DNA of 64,000 nt from Bacteroidetes bacterium GWF2_43_63 (GCA_001769275.1 MEOQ01000019.1:42281-106280), one strand, 5' to 3'. Numbered from the stretch's first letter, positions 8,274-18,049 are shown. The notes: generated from the sequence alone by a model not told the origin. Numbers and translations: made by a program.

Positions 8274-9404
8274 TTATTCAACAACAAGTTTCTTAGAAGC
8301 TGTAACTCCATCAGCAACAATAGAATAGTAGTAAATACCAGTATTCAGATCGTTGCAATTCAGGGTGTACTTTGCAGCACCGGCCTGATTGTCAAGGTTC
8401 TCAGAGATAATGAGACGGCCAGCCATGTCATACAGGTTGAAATAAACGCTTCCGGCATTTTGTTTCAGGTTGTATGAAATTACAGTGTTATCTGTTGCAG
8501 GATTTGGCTGTGCATTAAGCATTCCAACCATTGCGTTTTCAGAGATTGAAGTGTTAGTTGAAACAGTCACTTTTGAAGAGATGCAGATATTCTGTGTGAA
8601 AACTTCACTGTCAACACCTTCAATGTATCCGTCAACGCCATCGCAATCATAATATACATCGAGCCAGGTACCGCTACTGTACTGAGGAAGCAGGCCGTAG
8701 GAGGTCCAATGACTATACATTACGAATGAGTTCGGATAGAACTGTGATTTTAAACAAAATACTTCCATGGATCCACAGCCTGTTCCGGCATCAGAGAATC
8801 CGGCAATAAATCCGCAAGAGTCAGCAGCGTCGCCATGATACTCAAGGATAACTCCAAAAGACTTGGCTACTAAATCAAGATTGGGTTCAAAGCCAAGCAT
8901 TGTTGTTTGCATCCAGTCATTGCCGGTTGAAAGACCTGTTGTTGTAATTACGGTGTCGCTCCACAGTGGGGTGCCAGTTGCAGTAACAGCTCCTGAGGTG
9001 GCCAACGGGAAAATTTTCACGATGAATGTATCAGGAGTTCCTGAATTGTTTTCGTGACCGACAAAGGCAAAAATTGAATCCACATGAAGTGAAGTAATGT
9101 CTTCTACATACATCATTGTGTTGTAGTCAAACATTTCCTTAAAGGCAACACCGCATTTCAGCATGGTGCTGTCGAGAGCGGTTGCATTCATGTTGAAATC
9201 CCAGATGTAACGAGTGTAAGTTCCAACACCCATGAGCTCTTCGGCATAATCATAATCGAGATAAAAAGTTGAGGTTGCTTTGTCAGTGGCAGCCGGTTTA
9301 ACAACTTTTACGGGTTTTGAGGGCTGATCTGTGGTAATAAACTGTGCCTGAGTGAAACCCAGAAATATTACGCTGAACAGAACAGAAAATAACAATTTTT
9401 TCAT
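8274..9404 (-). CDS. Secreted hypothetical protein with T9SS type A sorting domain
   Basis: A 376-residue exported protein. Residues 1-20 (MKKLLFSVLFSVIFLGFTQA) are a signal peptide. The middle 250 residues are acidic, rich in aromatic residues and threonine, with few cysteines, and match no family known to me; the pattern fits a beta-sandwich. The last 80 residues are a T9SS type A domain (NAQPNPATDNTVISYNL, then LYDMAGRLI, then LNTGIYYYSIVADG and KKLVVE). The start at 9404 is chosen over 9476 because the promoter TACTTTTG lies between the two. Monocistronic, with a terminator at its 3' end. Likely a surface or secreted protein of unknown role. Confidence 0.85.
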   Translation of the reverse strand: MKKLLFSVLFSVIFLGFTQAQFITTDQPSKPVKVVKPAATDKATSTFYLDYDYAEELMGVGTYTRYIWDFNMNATALDSTMLKCGVAFKEMFDYNTMMYVEDITSLHVDSIFAFVGHENNSGTPDTFIVKIFPLATSGAVTATGTPLWSDTVITTTGLSTGNDWMQTTMLGFEPNLDLVAKSFGVILEYHGDAADSCGFIAGFSDAGTGCGSMEVFCLKSQFYPNSFVMYSHWTSYGLLPQYSSGTWLDVYYDCDGVDGYIEGVDSEVFTQNICISSKVTVSTNTSISENAMVGMLNAQPNPATDNTVISYNLKQNAGSVYFNLYDMAGRLIISENLDNQAGAAKYTLNCNDLNTGIYYYSIVADGVTASKKLVVE

Positions 9405-9440
9405 TTTGTTTGTTTTGGTTAAACAGATTTGTTTACAAGA

Positions 9441-9448
9441 CAAAAGTA
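9441..9448 (-). promoter_or_regulatory. -7 promoter element (TACTTTTG) of the T9SS protein
   Basis: TACTTTTG on the minus strand, 36 bases upstream of the ATG at 9404. It excludes the longer in-frame start at 9476. Confidence 0.65.
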
Positions 9449-9530
9449 GCAAATATTTTGTTGCATGGGAATCCAATTTTTCATTTTTTCGACCGATGCC
9501 GGATTATACTCTGCCGTTAAATTAATCCAT

Positions 9531-9562
9531 AAAAAAAAGGGTGCATCAGCGCCCCTTTTTTT
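9531..9562. terminator. Intrinsic terminator downstream of gcvP
   Basis: AAAAAAAAGGGTGC, ATCA loop, GCGCCCCTTTTTTT: a GC-rich stem with runs of A and T on both sides. It ends gcvP transcription on the minus strand and could also work on the plus strand. Confidence 0.9.
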
Positions 9563-9571
9563 AATTGAGTT

Positions 9572-12433
9572 TTATTCAGGTGTAGCACAGGTGCAGAAAA
9601 TGTTCCGGTCACCATAGGCATCATCGATTCGTGTTACGGTTGGCCAGTATTTCAGCGCATCCTTGCGATGACAGGTGGCTTTTTCGCGCGAATAGGGTTT
9701 GTTCCAATTGTCTGTGGCAACCATTTCCACCGTGTGCGGAGCATGTTTCAGCACGTTGTTTTCCTTGTCGCATTTTCCTTCAGCCACTTCCCTGATTTCC
9801 TCACGGATGGCCAGCATGGCATCAATAAAACGGTTGAGCTCTGACATAGGTTCGCTTTCCGTAGGTTCAACCATCAGGGTTCCGTGAACCGGAAAGCCCA
9901 GTGTTGGAGCGTGAAAGCCATAATCCATCAGTCGCTTGGCGATGTCGGTTTCTGTTACTCCGTCCTTGTGGAAAGCATTGCAATCAACGATGAATTCGTG
10001 CGCAACAAACCCATGGTCGCCTTTATATAATATATTGTAATGTGGTTCCAGCTTTTTCATCAGGTAGTTGGCATTCAGAATGGCATATTCAGTAGCTTTC
10101 TTAAGCCCTTCTCCTCCCAAAAGTTTAATATAAGCGTAGGAAATGGGAATTACATAAGCACTGCCAAATGGCGAGGCCGCAACAGCTGAAATCGCTTTTT
10201 CGCCACCGGTTTTCACCATCACATGTCCCGGAAGGAATGGTGACAGGTGTCTGGCAACGCCGATGGGACCTACGCCGGGGCCGCCGCCACCATGAGGAAT
10301 TGCAAATGTTTTGTGCAGATTCAGGTGACAAACATCAGCGCCAATGAAGCCAGGGCTCGTATATCCGACCTGCGCATTCATGTTTGCTCCATCCATATAA
10401 ACCTGCCCGCCGTGTGAATGGATGATGTCCATGATTTCAATTACTGCTTCCTCAAAAATTCCATGAGTTGAAGGGTAAGTAATCATCAGTGCCGAAAGAT
10501 CTTTTGAGTGTTCATCCGCTTTTTGCTTCAGATCGGCGATATCAATATTGCCTTTTTCGTCGGCTTTTATAACAACGATCTTCATTCCGGCCATGGCTGC
10601 ACTGGCGGGATTGGTGCCGTGAGCAGAACTGGGAATCAGACACACGTTACGGGCTGAGTCACCACGACTTTCGTGATAGGCACGAATAACCATAAGTCCG
10701 GTATATTCGCCGGCCGCACCGCTGTTGGGCTGGAAACTCACTTTATCGAATCCCGTTATTTCGGCCAGCAATTGTTCGAGTTCAGCCAGCATGGTCAGAT
10801 ATCCTTTGGCCTGATCGGCGGGTACAAAAGGATGGATGTTGCCGTATTCCGGCCAGCTCATGTAAAACAGTTCTGTAGCTGCATTTAGTTTCATGGTACA
10901 ACTTCCTAGCGGAATCATGGCGCGGTCGAGTGCCAGATCTTTGTTGCGCAGGTTGGTAATATAGCGCATCATGTCGGTTTCGTTCCGATATGAATGAAAA
11001 ACTTTATGGGTGAGATATGAACTTTTGCGGTCAAATGCTGCGTCGAAGGTCCTTATTAATTCACATTCAGCAGGCTTGCAGACATAGGGAGTATGCTGCT
11101 TTCCGACAGCTGAAGCCAGAAGATCGGCAATAGTATTAATGTCATCAAGCGTTGTAGTCTCATCAATGCTGATTCCGATGAGCTTGCTGTCGATGTAGCG
11201 GAAATTCATCTCATTCTGCAGCGCAAGTTTGCGGATTTCATCCATATTTACGCCATCCGGAATCTGAATCTGAACAGTGTCGAAGTAGTTTTCGTTGATC
11301 TGCTTGTACCCAACTTTCTCAACTTCAGCGCTGAGAACACCGGCCAGAATATTCATGTGACGTGCAATTTCCTTCAGGCCATCCGGTCCGTGATAAACTG
11401 CGTACATTCCTGCCATAATGGCGAGCAATGCCTGGGCTGTACAGATGTTTGAAGTGGCGCGTTCACGCTTGATATGCTGCTCGCGGGTCTGCAGAGTCAT
11501 GCGGAGCGCGCGGTTTCCGAGCGCATCTTTCGAAACGCCGATTATGCGGCCCGGCATCGTGCGGACAAATTCTTCTTTCGTAGCCATGAATGCGGCCGAC
11601 GGACCACCATATCCCATCGGAATTCCTAAGCGCTGAGTTGAACCTACAACGATGTCTGCGCCCCATTCTGCAGGCGGTGTCAGCAGTGTAAGGGCCATCA
11701 GGTCTGCAGCAACTGCCAGCATGGAACCGTTGGCGTGAACTTTCTCTGCAAATTCGCTGTAGTCCTGAATTTTTCCGTACTGATTCGGATATTGAACGAG
11801 GGCACCGAAAGTTTTTTCGTTGAAATTATATGATTTTACACAATCTACCACAACGTCAATTCCAAGTGGAATAGCCCGGGTTCTGATAACATCGAGGCTT
11901 TGCGGCAATATTCCGTGCGACACAAAGAATTGATTGGCGCCGGCTTTTACTTTGTCGCGCTTACGGGTGTTGTAGGTCATGAGCATTGCTTCGGCAGCAG
12001 CAGTGGCTTCATCGAGCAGGGATGCATTTGAGATGGGCATGCCTGTGAGGTCAGAAACGACTGTCTGAAAATTGAGCAATGCTTCGAGTCGTCCCTGGCT
12101 TATTTCGGCCTGATATGGGGTGTAGGAAGTGTACCAACCCGGACTTTCGAGAATGTTGCGGAGGATGACGCCGGGAATGATGGTTCCGTAGTATCCCATG
12201 CCAATAAAGGACTTGAATATTTTATTCTGTGCCCCAAGACTTTTCAGAAGGCTTTGGGTTTCATATTCATTCAGACCCGGGCCAATATTGAGATTCTTTG
12301 GATTGATGATGCTTTTTGGGATTGTTTTTTCAATTAGTTCTTCGCCTGATGAAACCCCGATGGTTTTGAGCAAAGTCTGTTTCTCTTCTTCCGATGGCCC
12401 TATATGCCTGAAAGTAAAATTATTGGTGATCAT
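9572..12433 (-). CDS. gcvP: Glycine dehydrogenase (decarboxylating), P protein of the glycine cleavage system
   Basis: A 953-residue, full-length single-chain P protein with two related halves. The catalytic pyridoxal-phosphate lysine sits in NLHKTFAIPHGGGGPG in the C-terminal half, and the N-terminal half keeps the degenerate fold (VVGSTQRLGIPMGYGGPSAA). It decarboxylates glycine and passes the aminomethyl group to the lipoyl arm of the H protein, feeding one-carbon units to tetrahydrofolate. The other subunits (gcvT, gcvH, lpd) are not in the window, so the system is split in the genome. The TAATTTTG promoter ends 25 bases before the ATG. No glycine riboswitch fits in the short leader. Confidence 0.97.
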   Translation of the reverse strand: MITNNFTFRHIGPSEEEKQTLLKTIGVSSGEELIEKTIPKSIINPKNLNIGPGLNEYETQSLLKSLGAQNKIFKSFIGMGYYGTIIPGVILRNILESPGWYTSYTPYQAEISQGRLEALLNFQTVVSDLTGMPISNASLLDEATAAAEAMLMTYNTRKRDKVKAGANQFFVSHGILPQSLDVIRTRAIPLGIDVVVDCVKSYNFNEKTFGALVQYPNQYGKIQDYSEFAEKVHANGSMLAVAADLMALTLLTPPAEWGADIVVGSTQRLGIPMGYGGPSAAFMATKEEFVRTMPGRIIGVSKDALGNRALRMTLQTREQHIKRERATSNICTAQALLAIMAGMYAVYHGPDGLKEIARHMNILAGVLSAEVEKVGYKQINENYFDTVQIQIPDGVNMDEIRKLALQNEMNFRYIDSKLIGISIDETTTLDDINTIADLLASAVGKQHTPYVCKPAECELIRTFDAAFDRKSSYLTHKVFHSYRNETDMMRYITNLRNKDLALDRAMIPLGSCTMKLNAATELFYMSWPEYGNIHPFVPADQAKGYLTMLAELEQLLAEITGFDKVSFQPNSGAAGEYTGLMVIRAYHESRGDSARNVCLIPSSAHGTNPASAAMAGMKIVVIKADEKGNIDIADLKQKADEHSKDLSALMITYPSTHGIFEEAVIEIMDIIHSHGGQVYMDGANMNAQVGYTSPGFIGADVCHLNLHKTFAIPHGGGGPGVGPIGVARHLSPFLPGHVMVKTGGEKAISAVAASPFGSAYVIPISYAYIKLLGGEGLKKATEYAILNANYLMKKLEPHYNILYKGDHGFVAHEFIVDCNAFHKDGVTETDIAKRLMDYGFHAPTLGFPVHGTLMVEPTESEPMSELNRFIDAMLAIREEIREVAEGKCDKENNVLKHAPHTVEMVATDNWNKPYSREKATCHRKDALKYWPTVTRIDDAYGDRNIFCTCATPE

Positions 12434-12458
12434 GGGTCTGTTGATTTGTTGATTCGGG

Positions 12459-12466
12459 CAAAATTA
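12459..12466 (-). promoter_or_regulatory. -7 promoter element (TAATTTTG) of gcvP
   Basis: TAATTTTG on the minus strand, 25 bases upstream of the gcvP ATG, in a short region divergent from the promoter at 12513. Confidence 0.65.
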
Positions 12467-12512
12467 CCTTATTTTTTTTGAACTACTCATGCAATCTGCT
12501 GATATTTCTCAG

Positions 12513-12520
12513 TATATTTG
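12513..12520 (+). promoter_or_regulatory. -7 promoter element (TATATTTG) of the 206-residue exported protein
   Basis: TATATTTG lies 12 bases upstream of the ATG at 12533 and contains an upstream in-frame TTG (12518), which therefore cannot be the start. Confidence 0.65.
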
Positions 12521-12532
12521 ACAAAATATTTC

Positions 12533-13153
12533 ATGGGGCGCCTTTACATGCTTTTTTTTCTCCTGATTGTTTGTGCATGCGGGATTTCGCAGGCACAGGA
12601 TACGTTGTATATGATGTCGGGCAGGCTGAAAACCAATATTAATGTGCTCGAAATGGATTCGACAAAAATTGCCTATGCCCCTGGTCGCAGTATTAAAGTT
12701 AACAGCCGTGGACTGGTAAGAACAAAATACAAGGAACGTCAGGATGTTTTTGAAATTTGGTATGAAGACAGCACGCGCGAACTGGCCTATATTATGGATT
12801 CGTCAGGGTTTATTATTACGCCTGAGCAGGCTCGTTCCTATGTTGATGGCTGCCACGATGCTTTTCAGTATTCGCATAACAGGATTGTCGGACCAATTTG
12901 TTACGTCGTTACCCTGAGCAGTATTTTTATTTTGCCCCCAATTGCAGTCATAGCCGTTCCATGTGTGTTTAGCGCAGCTACAGCCATTTTTACACCCGAA
13001 TTTCCAGTCGACAAGGTTGATGAATCTCAGGTGAACAAATATTACATTCTTGGATATCAGGACACGCGCAAGATCAAAAAAGTGAAATCTTCCATGTTTT
13101 TCGGAATTGCTGCCATTGCCACTGGTTTTGCTTTTTCATTCCTGACAAATTAA
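12533..13153 (+). CDS. Exported membrane protein, unknown function
   Basis: A 206-residue protein starting MGRLYMLFFLLIVCACGISQAQ, which is a signal peptide with cleavage after AQA or a lipobox-like variant (no canonical LxxC at the right place). Residues about 20-105 form a strand-rich exported domain (VLEMDSTKIAYAPGRSIKV). Residues about 122-150 form a hydrophobic segment, and a second one lies at the very C-terminus (FFGIAAIATGFAFSFLTN). No family is recognised. It is divergent from gcvP and lies upstream of ftsY with its own promoter. Confidence 0.75.
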   Translation: MGRLYMLFFLLIVCACGISQAQDTLYMMSGRLKTNINVLEMDSTKIAYAPGRSIKVNSRGLVRTKYKERQDVFEIWYEDSTRELAYIMDSSGFIITPEQARSYVDGCHDAFQYSHNRIVGPICYVVTLSSIFILPPIAVIAVPCVFSAATAIFTPEFPVDKVDESQVNKYYILGYQDTRKIKKVKSSMFFGIAAIATGFAFSFLTN

Positions 13154-13174
13154 TGCTGATTGGTTTATAATCAC

Positions 13175-13182
13175 TACTTTTG
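13175..13182 (+). promoter_or_regulatory. -7 promoter element (TACTTTTG) of ftsY
   Basis: TACTTTTG lies 29 bases upstream of the ftsY ATG at 13212. Confidence 0.65.
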
Positions 13183-13211
13183 CAATCCCAATATGTAACC
13201 CAAAAATTTTC

Positions 13212-14156
13212 ATGGCATTATTCGGAATTTTCGGAAAAGAGAAAAAGGAAAGCCTTGACGATGGTTTGAAAAAGACCCGCGAAAATGTGTTTGCACGCAT
13301 ATCGCGAGCTGTCGCCGGAAAATCAAAAGTAGATGATGAGGTGCTTGACAGCCTCGAAGAGGCACTCATTTCTTCGGATGTGGGTGTTGAAACTACGTTG
13401 AAAATTATTGAACGGATTCAGAACCGGGTTTCCCGTGATAAATATGTTGGAATCGATGAACTCAACCATATTCTGAGAGATGAAATTGTTCTGATGCTCG
13501 ATGAAAACAGCAATCCTGGTTCAGTGCAGCCTGGCGATGTTCCAACTTATGTTATTTTAGTTGTTGGGGTGAATGGCGTTGGAAAAACCACCACCATCGG
13601 AAAACTGGCCTATCGTTTTAAAAACGCGGGTAAATCCGTAGTGATTGGGGCGGCCGATACGTTCCGGGCAGCAGCAGTCGATCAGCTGAAAGTCTGGGCT
13701 CAGCGCGCAGGTGTCGATATTGTCGAAAAAGGAATGAATGCCGATCCTGCATCGGTGGCATATGATACAGCCGTATTTGCAAAAACAAATAATTATCAGG
13801 TGGCCATTATTGACACGGCCGGACGTCTGCACAACAAAATTAACCTGATGAATGAGCTGGGAAAAATTAAAAAAGTTGTACAAAAAGTTTTTCCCGATGG
13901 GCCCCAGGAAGTCTTGCTGGTGCTGGATGCATCAACCGGACAAAATGCTTTTGAGCAGGCCAAACAATTCACGGCAGTCACTGATGTTAATGCACTGGCA
14001 CTTACAAAACTTGATGGTACAGCCAAGGGTGGGGTAGTCATTGGAATATCGGATCGTTTCAGTATTCCGGTGAAATACATTGGAATCGGTGAAAAAATCG
14101 ATGACATCCAGATTTTCGATAGCGCAGAATTTGTTGACAGTCTTTTTAAAAATTAG
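13212..14156 (+). CDS. ftsY: Signal recognition particle receptor FtsY
   Basis: A 314-residue SRP GTPase. The N-terminal four-helix N domain (residues about 10-95) is followed by the G domain with G1 GVNGVGKTTTIGKL, the insertion-box region GAADTFRAAAVDQL, G3 DTAGRLHN, G4 TKLDGTAKGG and G5 GIGEKIDD. The long acidic A domain seen in E. coli is absent, as is usual in Bacteroidota. FtsY receives SRP-bound ribosomes at the membrane and hands them to SecYEG. Monocistronic with its own promoter. A short repeat-rich gap separates it from rimO. Confidence 0.97.
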   Translation: MALFGIFGKEKKESLDDGLKKTRENVFARISRAVAGKSKVDDEVLDSLEEALISSDVGVETTLKIIERIQNRVSRDKYVGIDELNHILRDEIVLMLDENSNPGSVQPGDVPTYVILVVGVNGVGKTTTIGKLAYRFKNAGKSVVIGAADTFRAAAVDQLKVWAQRAGVDIVEKGMNADPASVAYDTAVFAKTNNYQVAIIDTAGRLHNKINLMNELGKIKKVVQKVFPDGPQEVLLVLDASTGQNAFEQAKQFTAVTDVNALALTKLDGTAKGGVVIGISDRFSIPVKYIGIGEKIDDIQIFDSAEFVDSLFKN

Positions 14157-14164
14157 CAAATTGA

Positions 14165-14242
14165 TATCAGTAGTTCGTGGTCAGTAGCCAGTGGTCAGTG
14201 GCCAGTTAGATTTCGATCACTACTCACAACTGACTACTATAA
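14165..14242. repeat. Short imperfect repeats between ftsY and rimO
   Basis: The plus strand reads as overlapping copies of GGTCAGTAGCCAGT and GGTCAGTGGCCAGT, followed by ATCACTACTCACAACTGACTACT, which is roughly the complement. The stretch can form imperfect hairpins. No promoter of the TAnnTTTG type is clear here. Confidence 0.55.
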
Positions 14243-14254
14243 ATGGTTTCTGTT

Positions 14255-15547
14255 ATGAAAAAAAGTAAAGTTGGTATAATAACCATGGGCTGTCCCAAAA
14301 ATCTGGTTGACAGTGAAAAGCTGGCAGCAATGCTGGCCGGCGAAGGATTTGAAGTGGAGCATGAACAGGCCGATGCAGATATCATCATCATCAACACCTG
14401 TGGATTTATAAATGATGCAAAAGAAGAATCCATCAACGAAATTTTGAATCACACATCAAGAAAAAACGCGAATAAAAATCTGAAAGTTATTGTCACCGGT
14501 TGTTTGACAGAGCGATACCGCGAAGATCTGAAAAAAGAAATTCCTGAAGCAGATGTTTTTTTCGGTGTGAATGAATACGACAAAGTTGTAGAGTATATAA
14601 CAGGTAAGTCTGAAAAGCTGCAGCCAGAACGGATTCTGGGTACTCCAGCACATTATGCATATCTGAAAATTTCGGAAGGGTGCAATCGCACCTGCAGTTT
14701 TTGTGCAATTCCTCTGATACGCGGGCAGCATGTGTCGGTGCCGGAGGAAGAACTTCTGAAAGAGACTGAATTACTGGCTTTGCAAGGAGTGAAGGAACTA
14801 ATTGTGATTGCTCAGGATACGGTAAGTTACGGACTTGATTTGTATGGTGAACGCCGCATTGCGCGGTTGCTTCGCAAGCTTTCTGAAATAAAAGGAATTC
14901 AATGGATTCGTTTAATGTATACCTATCCAGCAGGTTTTCCTGATGATCTGATTGAAGAAATTGCAGTGAATCCGAAAATTGTAAAGTATATCGATCTGCC
15001 GCTGCAACATATAAGCACTTCCATACTGCATAATATGAAACGTTCGATTGACAGGGAATCTACGGAAGCACTTGTATCGAAGATCAGAAGCCGTATTCCG
15101 GATGTCGCCATTCGAAGCACATTCATTGTGGGTTATCCCGGTGAAAAGGCAAGTGACTATACGGAACTGGTACAATTTATTAAGGAATCGAAGTTTGAAC
15201 GCTTCGGCGTTTTTGCATATTCTCCGGAAGAAAGTACAGCTGCCTTTTTGCAGAAGGACAACATTCCGCATAAAACGAAAATGCTCCGAATGTCCGGATT
15301 GCTTAGATATCACGAAAAGGCATCGATTGAATTCAATAAAAAGCTTGTTGGAAAAACGTTGCCGGTTATCGTGGATGAGTATAATGCGGATGAAAAATGT
15401 TTTTATGGACGCACACCCATCGATGCTCCTGAAATTGACAATATTGTGCGTTTGTTTGTTGGCAGCGATCACACATTAAAGCCCGGCGATATTGTTGAGG
15501 CGAAGGTTATTTCCTCCGGAATCTTTGATATTGATTGTGAGTTTTAA
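14255..15547 (+). CDS. rimO: Ribosomal protein S12 methylthiotransferase RimO
   Basis: A 430-residue radical SAM enzyme that adds a methylthio group to the conserved Asp of ribosomal protein S12. The N-terminal UPF0004 domain supplies three cysteines for the auxiliary iron-sulfur cluster (MGCPKNLVDSE, NTCGF, TGCL). The radical SAM motif is EGCNRTCSFCAIPLIRG (CxxxCxxC). A C-terminal TRAM domain spans about residues 365-430. The family normally starts at this ATG; another in-frame ATG at 14243 would add four residues. It follows ftsY in the same direction. Confidence 0.95.
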   Translation: MKKSKVGIITMGCPKNLVDSEKLAAMLAGEGFEVEHEQADADIIIINTCGFINDAKEESINEILNHTSRKNANKNLKVIVTGCLTERYREDLKKEIPEADVFFGVNEYDKVVEYITGKSEKLQPERILGTPAHYAYLKISEGCNRTCSFCAIPLIRGQHVSVPEEELLKETELLALQGVKELIVIAQDTVSYGLDLYGERRIARLLRKLSEIKGIQWIRLMYTYPAGFPDDLIEEIAVNPKIVKYIDLPLQHISTSILHNMKRSIDRESTEALVSKIRSRIPDVAIRSTFIVGYPGEKASDYTELVQFIKESKFERFGVFAYSPEESTAAFLQKDNIPHKTKMLRMSGLLRYHEKASIEFNKKLVGKTLPVIVDEYNADEKCFYGRTPIDAPEIDNIVRLFVGSDHTLKPGDIVEAKVISSGIFDIDCEF

Positions 15548-15568
15548 ATTCTACGATGGATATCTGGT

Positions 15569-15751
15569 GGGCGTCTCGAAAAACCTCATTTTGTATGCAA
15601 TTAACATGTCTTTTTTAATTTTTAAATGCTGAAAAGGTGTTGATTGTTTCGATATTTCGACGGAGTTTACCCCGCTGACGACATTTCGACTCCGCTCAAT
15701 GTGACAGCGGCGGGGCTCAATATGATAAAAAATTGGTTTTTAGAAATGCCC
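15569..15751. mobile_element. MITE-like element with imperfect terminal inverted repeats
   Basis: The left end GGGCGTCTCGAAAAACC and the complement of the right end GGGCATTTCTAAAAACC agree at 13 of 17 positions, and the match continues weakly for another 12 bases. The interior (about 130 bp) has no reading frame and includes a smaller inverted repeat around TTTCGACGGAG..CTCCGCTCAA. ATCTG occurs on both flanks (15562-15566 and 15752-15756) and could be a target duplication, though the left copy is separated from the end by two bases. No transposase is inside. Non-autonomous element is the likely reading. Confidence 0.5.
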
Positions 15752-15812
15752 ATCTGTAACTGATAAAAAATTTCAACTTTTTTAAATCTGTTGTGTTGTT
15801 TAAATAAAGTTG

Positions 15813-15820
15813 TATATTTG
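15813..15820 (+). promoter_or_regulatory. -7 promoter element (TATATTTG) of rho
   Basis: TATATTTG with a TTG about 20 bases upstream. It lies 68 bases upstream of the rho ATG, leaving an untranslated leader of about 60 bases rich in pyrimidines (CATCCTCCC, CCCTTCTTAC), a plausible target for Rho autoregulation. Confidence 0.7.
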
Positions 15821-15888
15821 TCGCACAAAACGGATTTATACATCCTCCCTATTTTTTAGTATTTCCCAAACTACCAAACCCTTCTTAC

Positions 15889-17769
15889 ATGCAGGAAAAG
15901 CCAGATCTTAACAAGATGCTGTTGCCCGATTTACGTGAGTACGCAACTTCATTAAATATTAAAGGCATATCAACCATTCGCAAGCCAGAATTGCTGCGCC
16001 TTATCAACGAAGCATTATCAGGAAAAACACCCAAAGAAGAAAAGTTTATTCCACAACCGGAAATTGTTGCCGCTGATCCATTTATAGTTGAGGAAAAAAT
16101 CGAATCGACCGAAATTGATAATCAAGAACCTCAAATCAAAAGAAAGAGAATAGACACGGTAGTGGACGATGTTCTTGCACCTCCTGTCAAGGAAGATACA
16201 AGTCCTGTTATTCCACCCGTAGTTTCTGAAACACCGGTGCATGAAAATCCCGTACAACCCGCTTCGGAAGACAATAATCAGTCAGGTGAAAACTTCCCTG
16301 CGCATAATAAATTTCGCAAGGATTTTAAAAACGGCGGTGATTTTTCCTTTAAAAAGAAAAAGCCATGGCAGCGCGATGGATATGTTCCGATAAACAAAGG
16401 CAACAATCCGCAACAGAACAATCCGCAACAAAACAATCAGCAGAAACAATATTCGAAAGATGATATTTTGCTTCCGCTTGACCCGATAGATGAGTTTTCG
16501 GAAGAGCCACTGACAACTATTGAAAACAATAAGGAATTGAATGAAAATCCGGTGGTCAAAAATGTGCCGCCTGTTGTTCAGGATAGGCCCATTCATCAGC
16601 ATAATCAGCAGCATCAGCCGCGACCTGAAAAGCCGGCTCCTTTCTTTGAGCTCGATGGCGTTGTAACCGCCGAAGGTGTGCTGGATCTCGTACCCGAAGG
16701 GTTCGGATTTCTGCGTTCATCAGATTACAATTATCTGAATTCTCCCGACGATGTTTATGTAAGTCAGAGTCAGGTGAAAATGTTCGGACTAAAAACGGGC
16801 GACACTGTTGAATGCACGATTCGTCCGCCAAAAGATGGTGAGAAGTATTTTACTACAGTAAAAATTTTAAATGTAAACGGAATGGAAGCGGAAAAAATCC
16901 GCGACCGCATCCCATTTGATTTTCTCACACCATTGTTCCCGATAAAAAAATTCAAGCTTACCGGACACCCTGATGAAACCATGACGAGCCGCGTCATTGA
17001 TTTGTTTTCGCCCATCGGAAAAGGTCAGCGCGGATTGATTGTTGCGCAACCAAAAACCGGTAAGACCGTCATTTTGAAAGAGCTCGCCAATGCCATTGCA
17101 TACAACCATCCTGAAGCATATCTGATCATTTTGCTTATTGATGAACGCCCGGAAGAAGTGACCGATATGCAGCGCAGCGTTCGCGCTGAAGTAATTGCTT
17201 CCACTTTTGATGAGCCGGCCGATAAGCATGTGAAGATTGCCAACATTGTTCTTGAAAAAGCAAAACGTATGGTAGAGTGTGGCCATGATGTTGTGATTCT
17301 GCTCGACTCAATCACACGTCTGGCGCGAGCATACAACACTGTTGCGCCTTCATCCGGCAAAGTCCTTTCAGGAGGAGTTGAATCAAATGCTCTGCAGAAA
17401 CCAAAAAGATTTTTTGGCGCTGCCCGTCAGATCGAAAACGGCGGATCGCTCACCATCATTGCCACGGCTCTGATTGATACCGGTTCAAAAATGGATGAAG
17501 TTATTTTTGAGGAATTTAAAGGAACCGGAAATATGGAATTACAGCTCGATCGCAAGCTGTCGAATAAGCGTATTTATCCGGCTATTGATATTGTTGCATC
17601 CAGCACCCGGCGCGACGATCTGCTTGTTGCCAAAGAAGTTCTGCAACGCGTGTGGATCTTGCGGACACACCTGGCCGACATGAATCCGCTCGAGGCAATG
17701 GGTTTCATACAGGATCGAATGAAGTTCACCAAAACGAACGAAGAGTTTCTGATGACGATGAATTCGTAG
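15889..17769 (+). CDS. rho: Transcription termination factor Rho with long disordered insertion
   Basis: A 626-residue Rho, about 200 residues longer than the E. coli protein. The N-terminal helical Rho_N domain ([17 protein letters not shown], residues about 10-50) is separated by about 205 residues of low-complexity, charged and Q/N-rich sequence ([15 protein letters not shown] near 170) from the cold-shock-like RNA-binding domain (about 258-330, GFGFLRS). The motor has Walker [15 protein letters not shown] (about 385-398), Walker [17 protein letters not shown] with Q-loop and R-loop regions further on. Rho ends untranslated transcription with a ring-shaped RNA helicase. Bacteroidota Rho proteins are known for such insertions, and in B. 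thetaiotaomicron the insertion drives phase separation. Monocistronic. Confidence 0.97.
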   Translation: MQEKPDLNKMLLPDLREYATSLNIKGISTIRKPELLRLINEALSGKTPKEEKFIPQPEIVAADPFIVEEKIESTEIDNQEPQIKRKRIDTVVDDVLAPPVKEDTSPVIPPVVSETPVHENPVQPASEDNNQSGENFPAHNKFRKDFKNGGDFSFKKKKPWQRDGYVPINKGNNPQQNNPQQNNQQKQYSKDDILLPLDPIDEFSEEPLTTIENNKELNENPVVKNVPPVVQDRPIHQHNQQHQPRPEKPAPFFELDGVVTAEGVLDLVPEGFGFLRSSDYNYLNSPDDVYVSQSQVKMFGLKTGDTVECTIRPPKDGEKYFTTVKILNVNGMEAEKIRDRIPFDFLTPLFPIKKFKLTGHPDETMTSRVIDLFSPIGKGQRGLIVAQPKTGKTVILKELANAIAYNHPEAYLIILLIDERPEEVTDMQRSVRAEVIASTFDEPADKHVKIANIVLEKAKRMVECGHDVVILLDSITRLARAYNTVAPSSGKVLSGGVESNALQKPKRFFGAARQIENGGSLTIIATALIDTGSKMDEVIFEEFKGTGNMELQLDRKLSNKRIYPAIDIVASSTRRDDLLVAKEVLQRVWILRTHLADMNPLEAMGFIQDRMKFTKTNEEFLMTMNS

Positions 17770-17775
17770 AAAATT

Positions 17776-18049
17776 GAGATGTGGAAATGTGGGACTTCGT
17801 CCATGTGATGCTCCGCATATGTGGGAATACAATAAATTTCTATGATGTGTAAATGTGGTGCTATGCACATGATCCGCCTTCCGCGGATTAAATTCCAATG
17901 TGGGAACACGAGATGATCACTTTTATCTTTTGTCTTGAGTTGATGTTAAGATGGGCGGTTCACGTGTAACGTGACACGGTTGTCCATGTGCGGCTTCGCC
18001 GATGAGTGAATATAAGTGATATTGAAACGAGAAAGTAAAAATTCGTTGC
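17776..18049. repeat. Degenerate ATGTGGAAATGTGGGA repeats after rho
   Basis: A 274-base gap without a gene. It contains four or five loose copies of AATGTGGAAATGTGGGA (17779, 17829, 17846, 17897), a CGCCTTCCGCGG palindrome near 17876, and a CACGT palindrome (TCACGT-GTA-ACGTGA, 17960-17974). A matching piece in inverted orientation lies at 18706-18760 on the other side of the lipoprotein gene. Confidence 0.65.

Noticed and set aside
12434..12532. Glycine riboswitch upstream of gcvP
   Set aside because: The gcvP leader is only about 20-25 bases after the promoter, too short for the aptamer.
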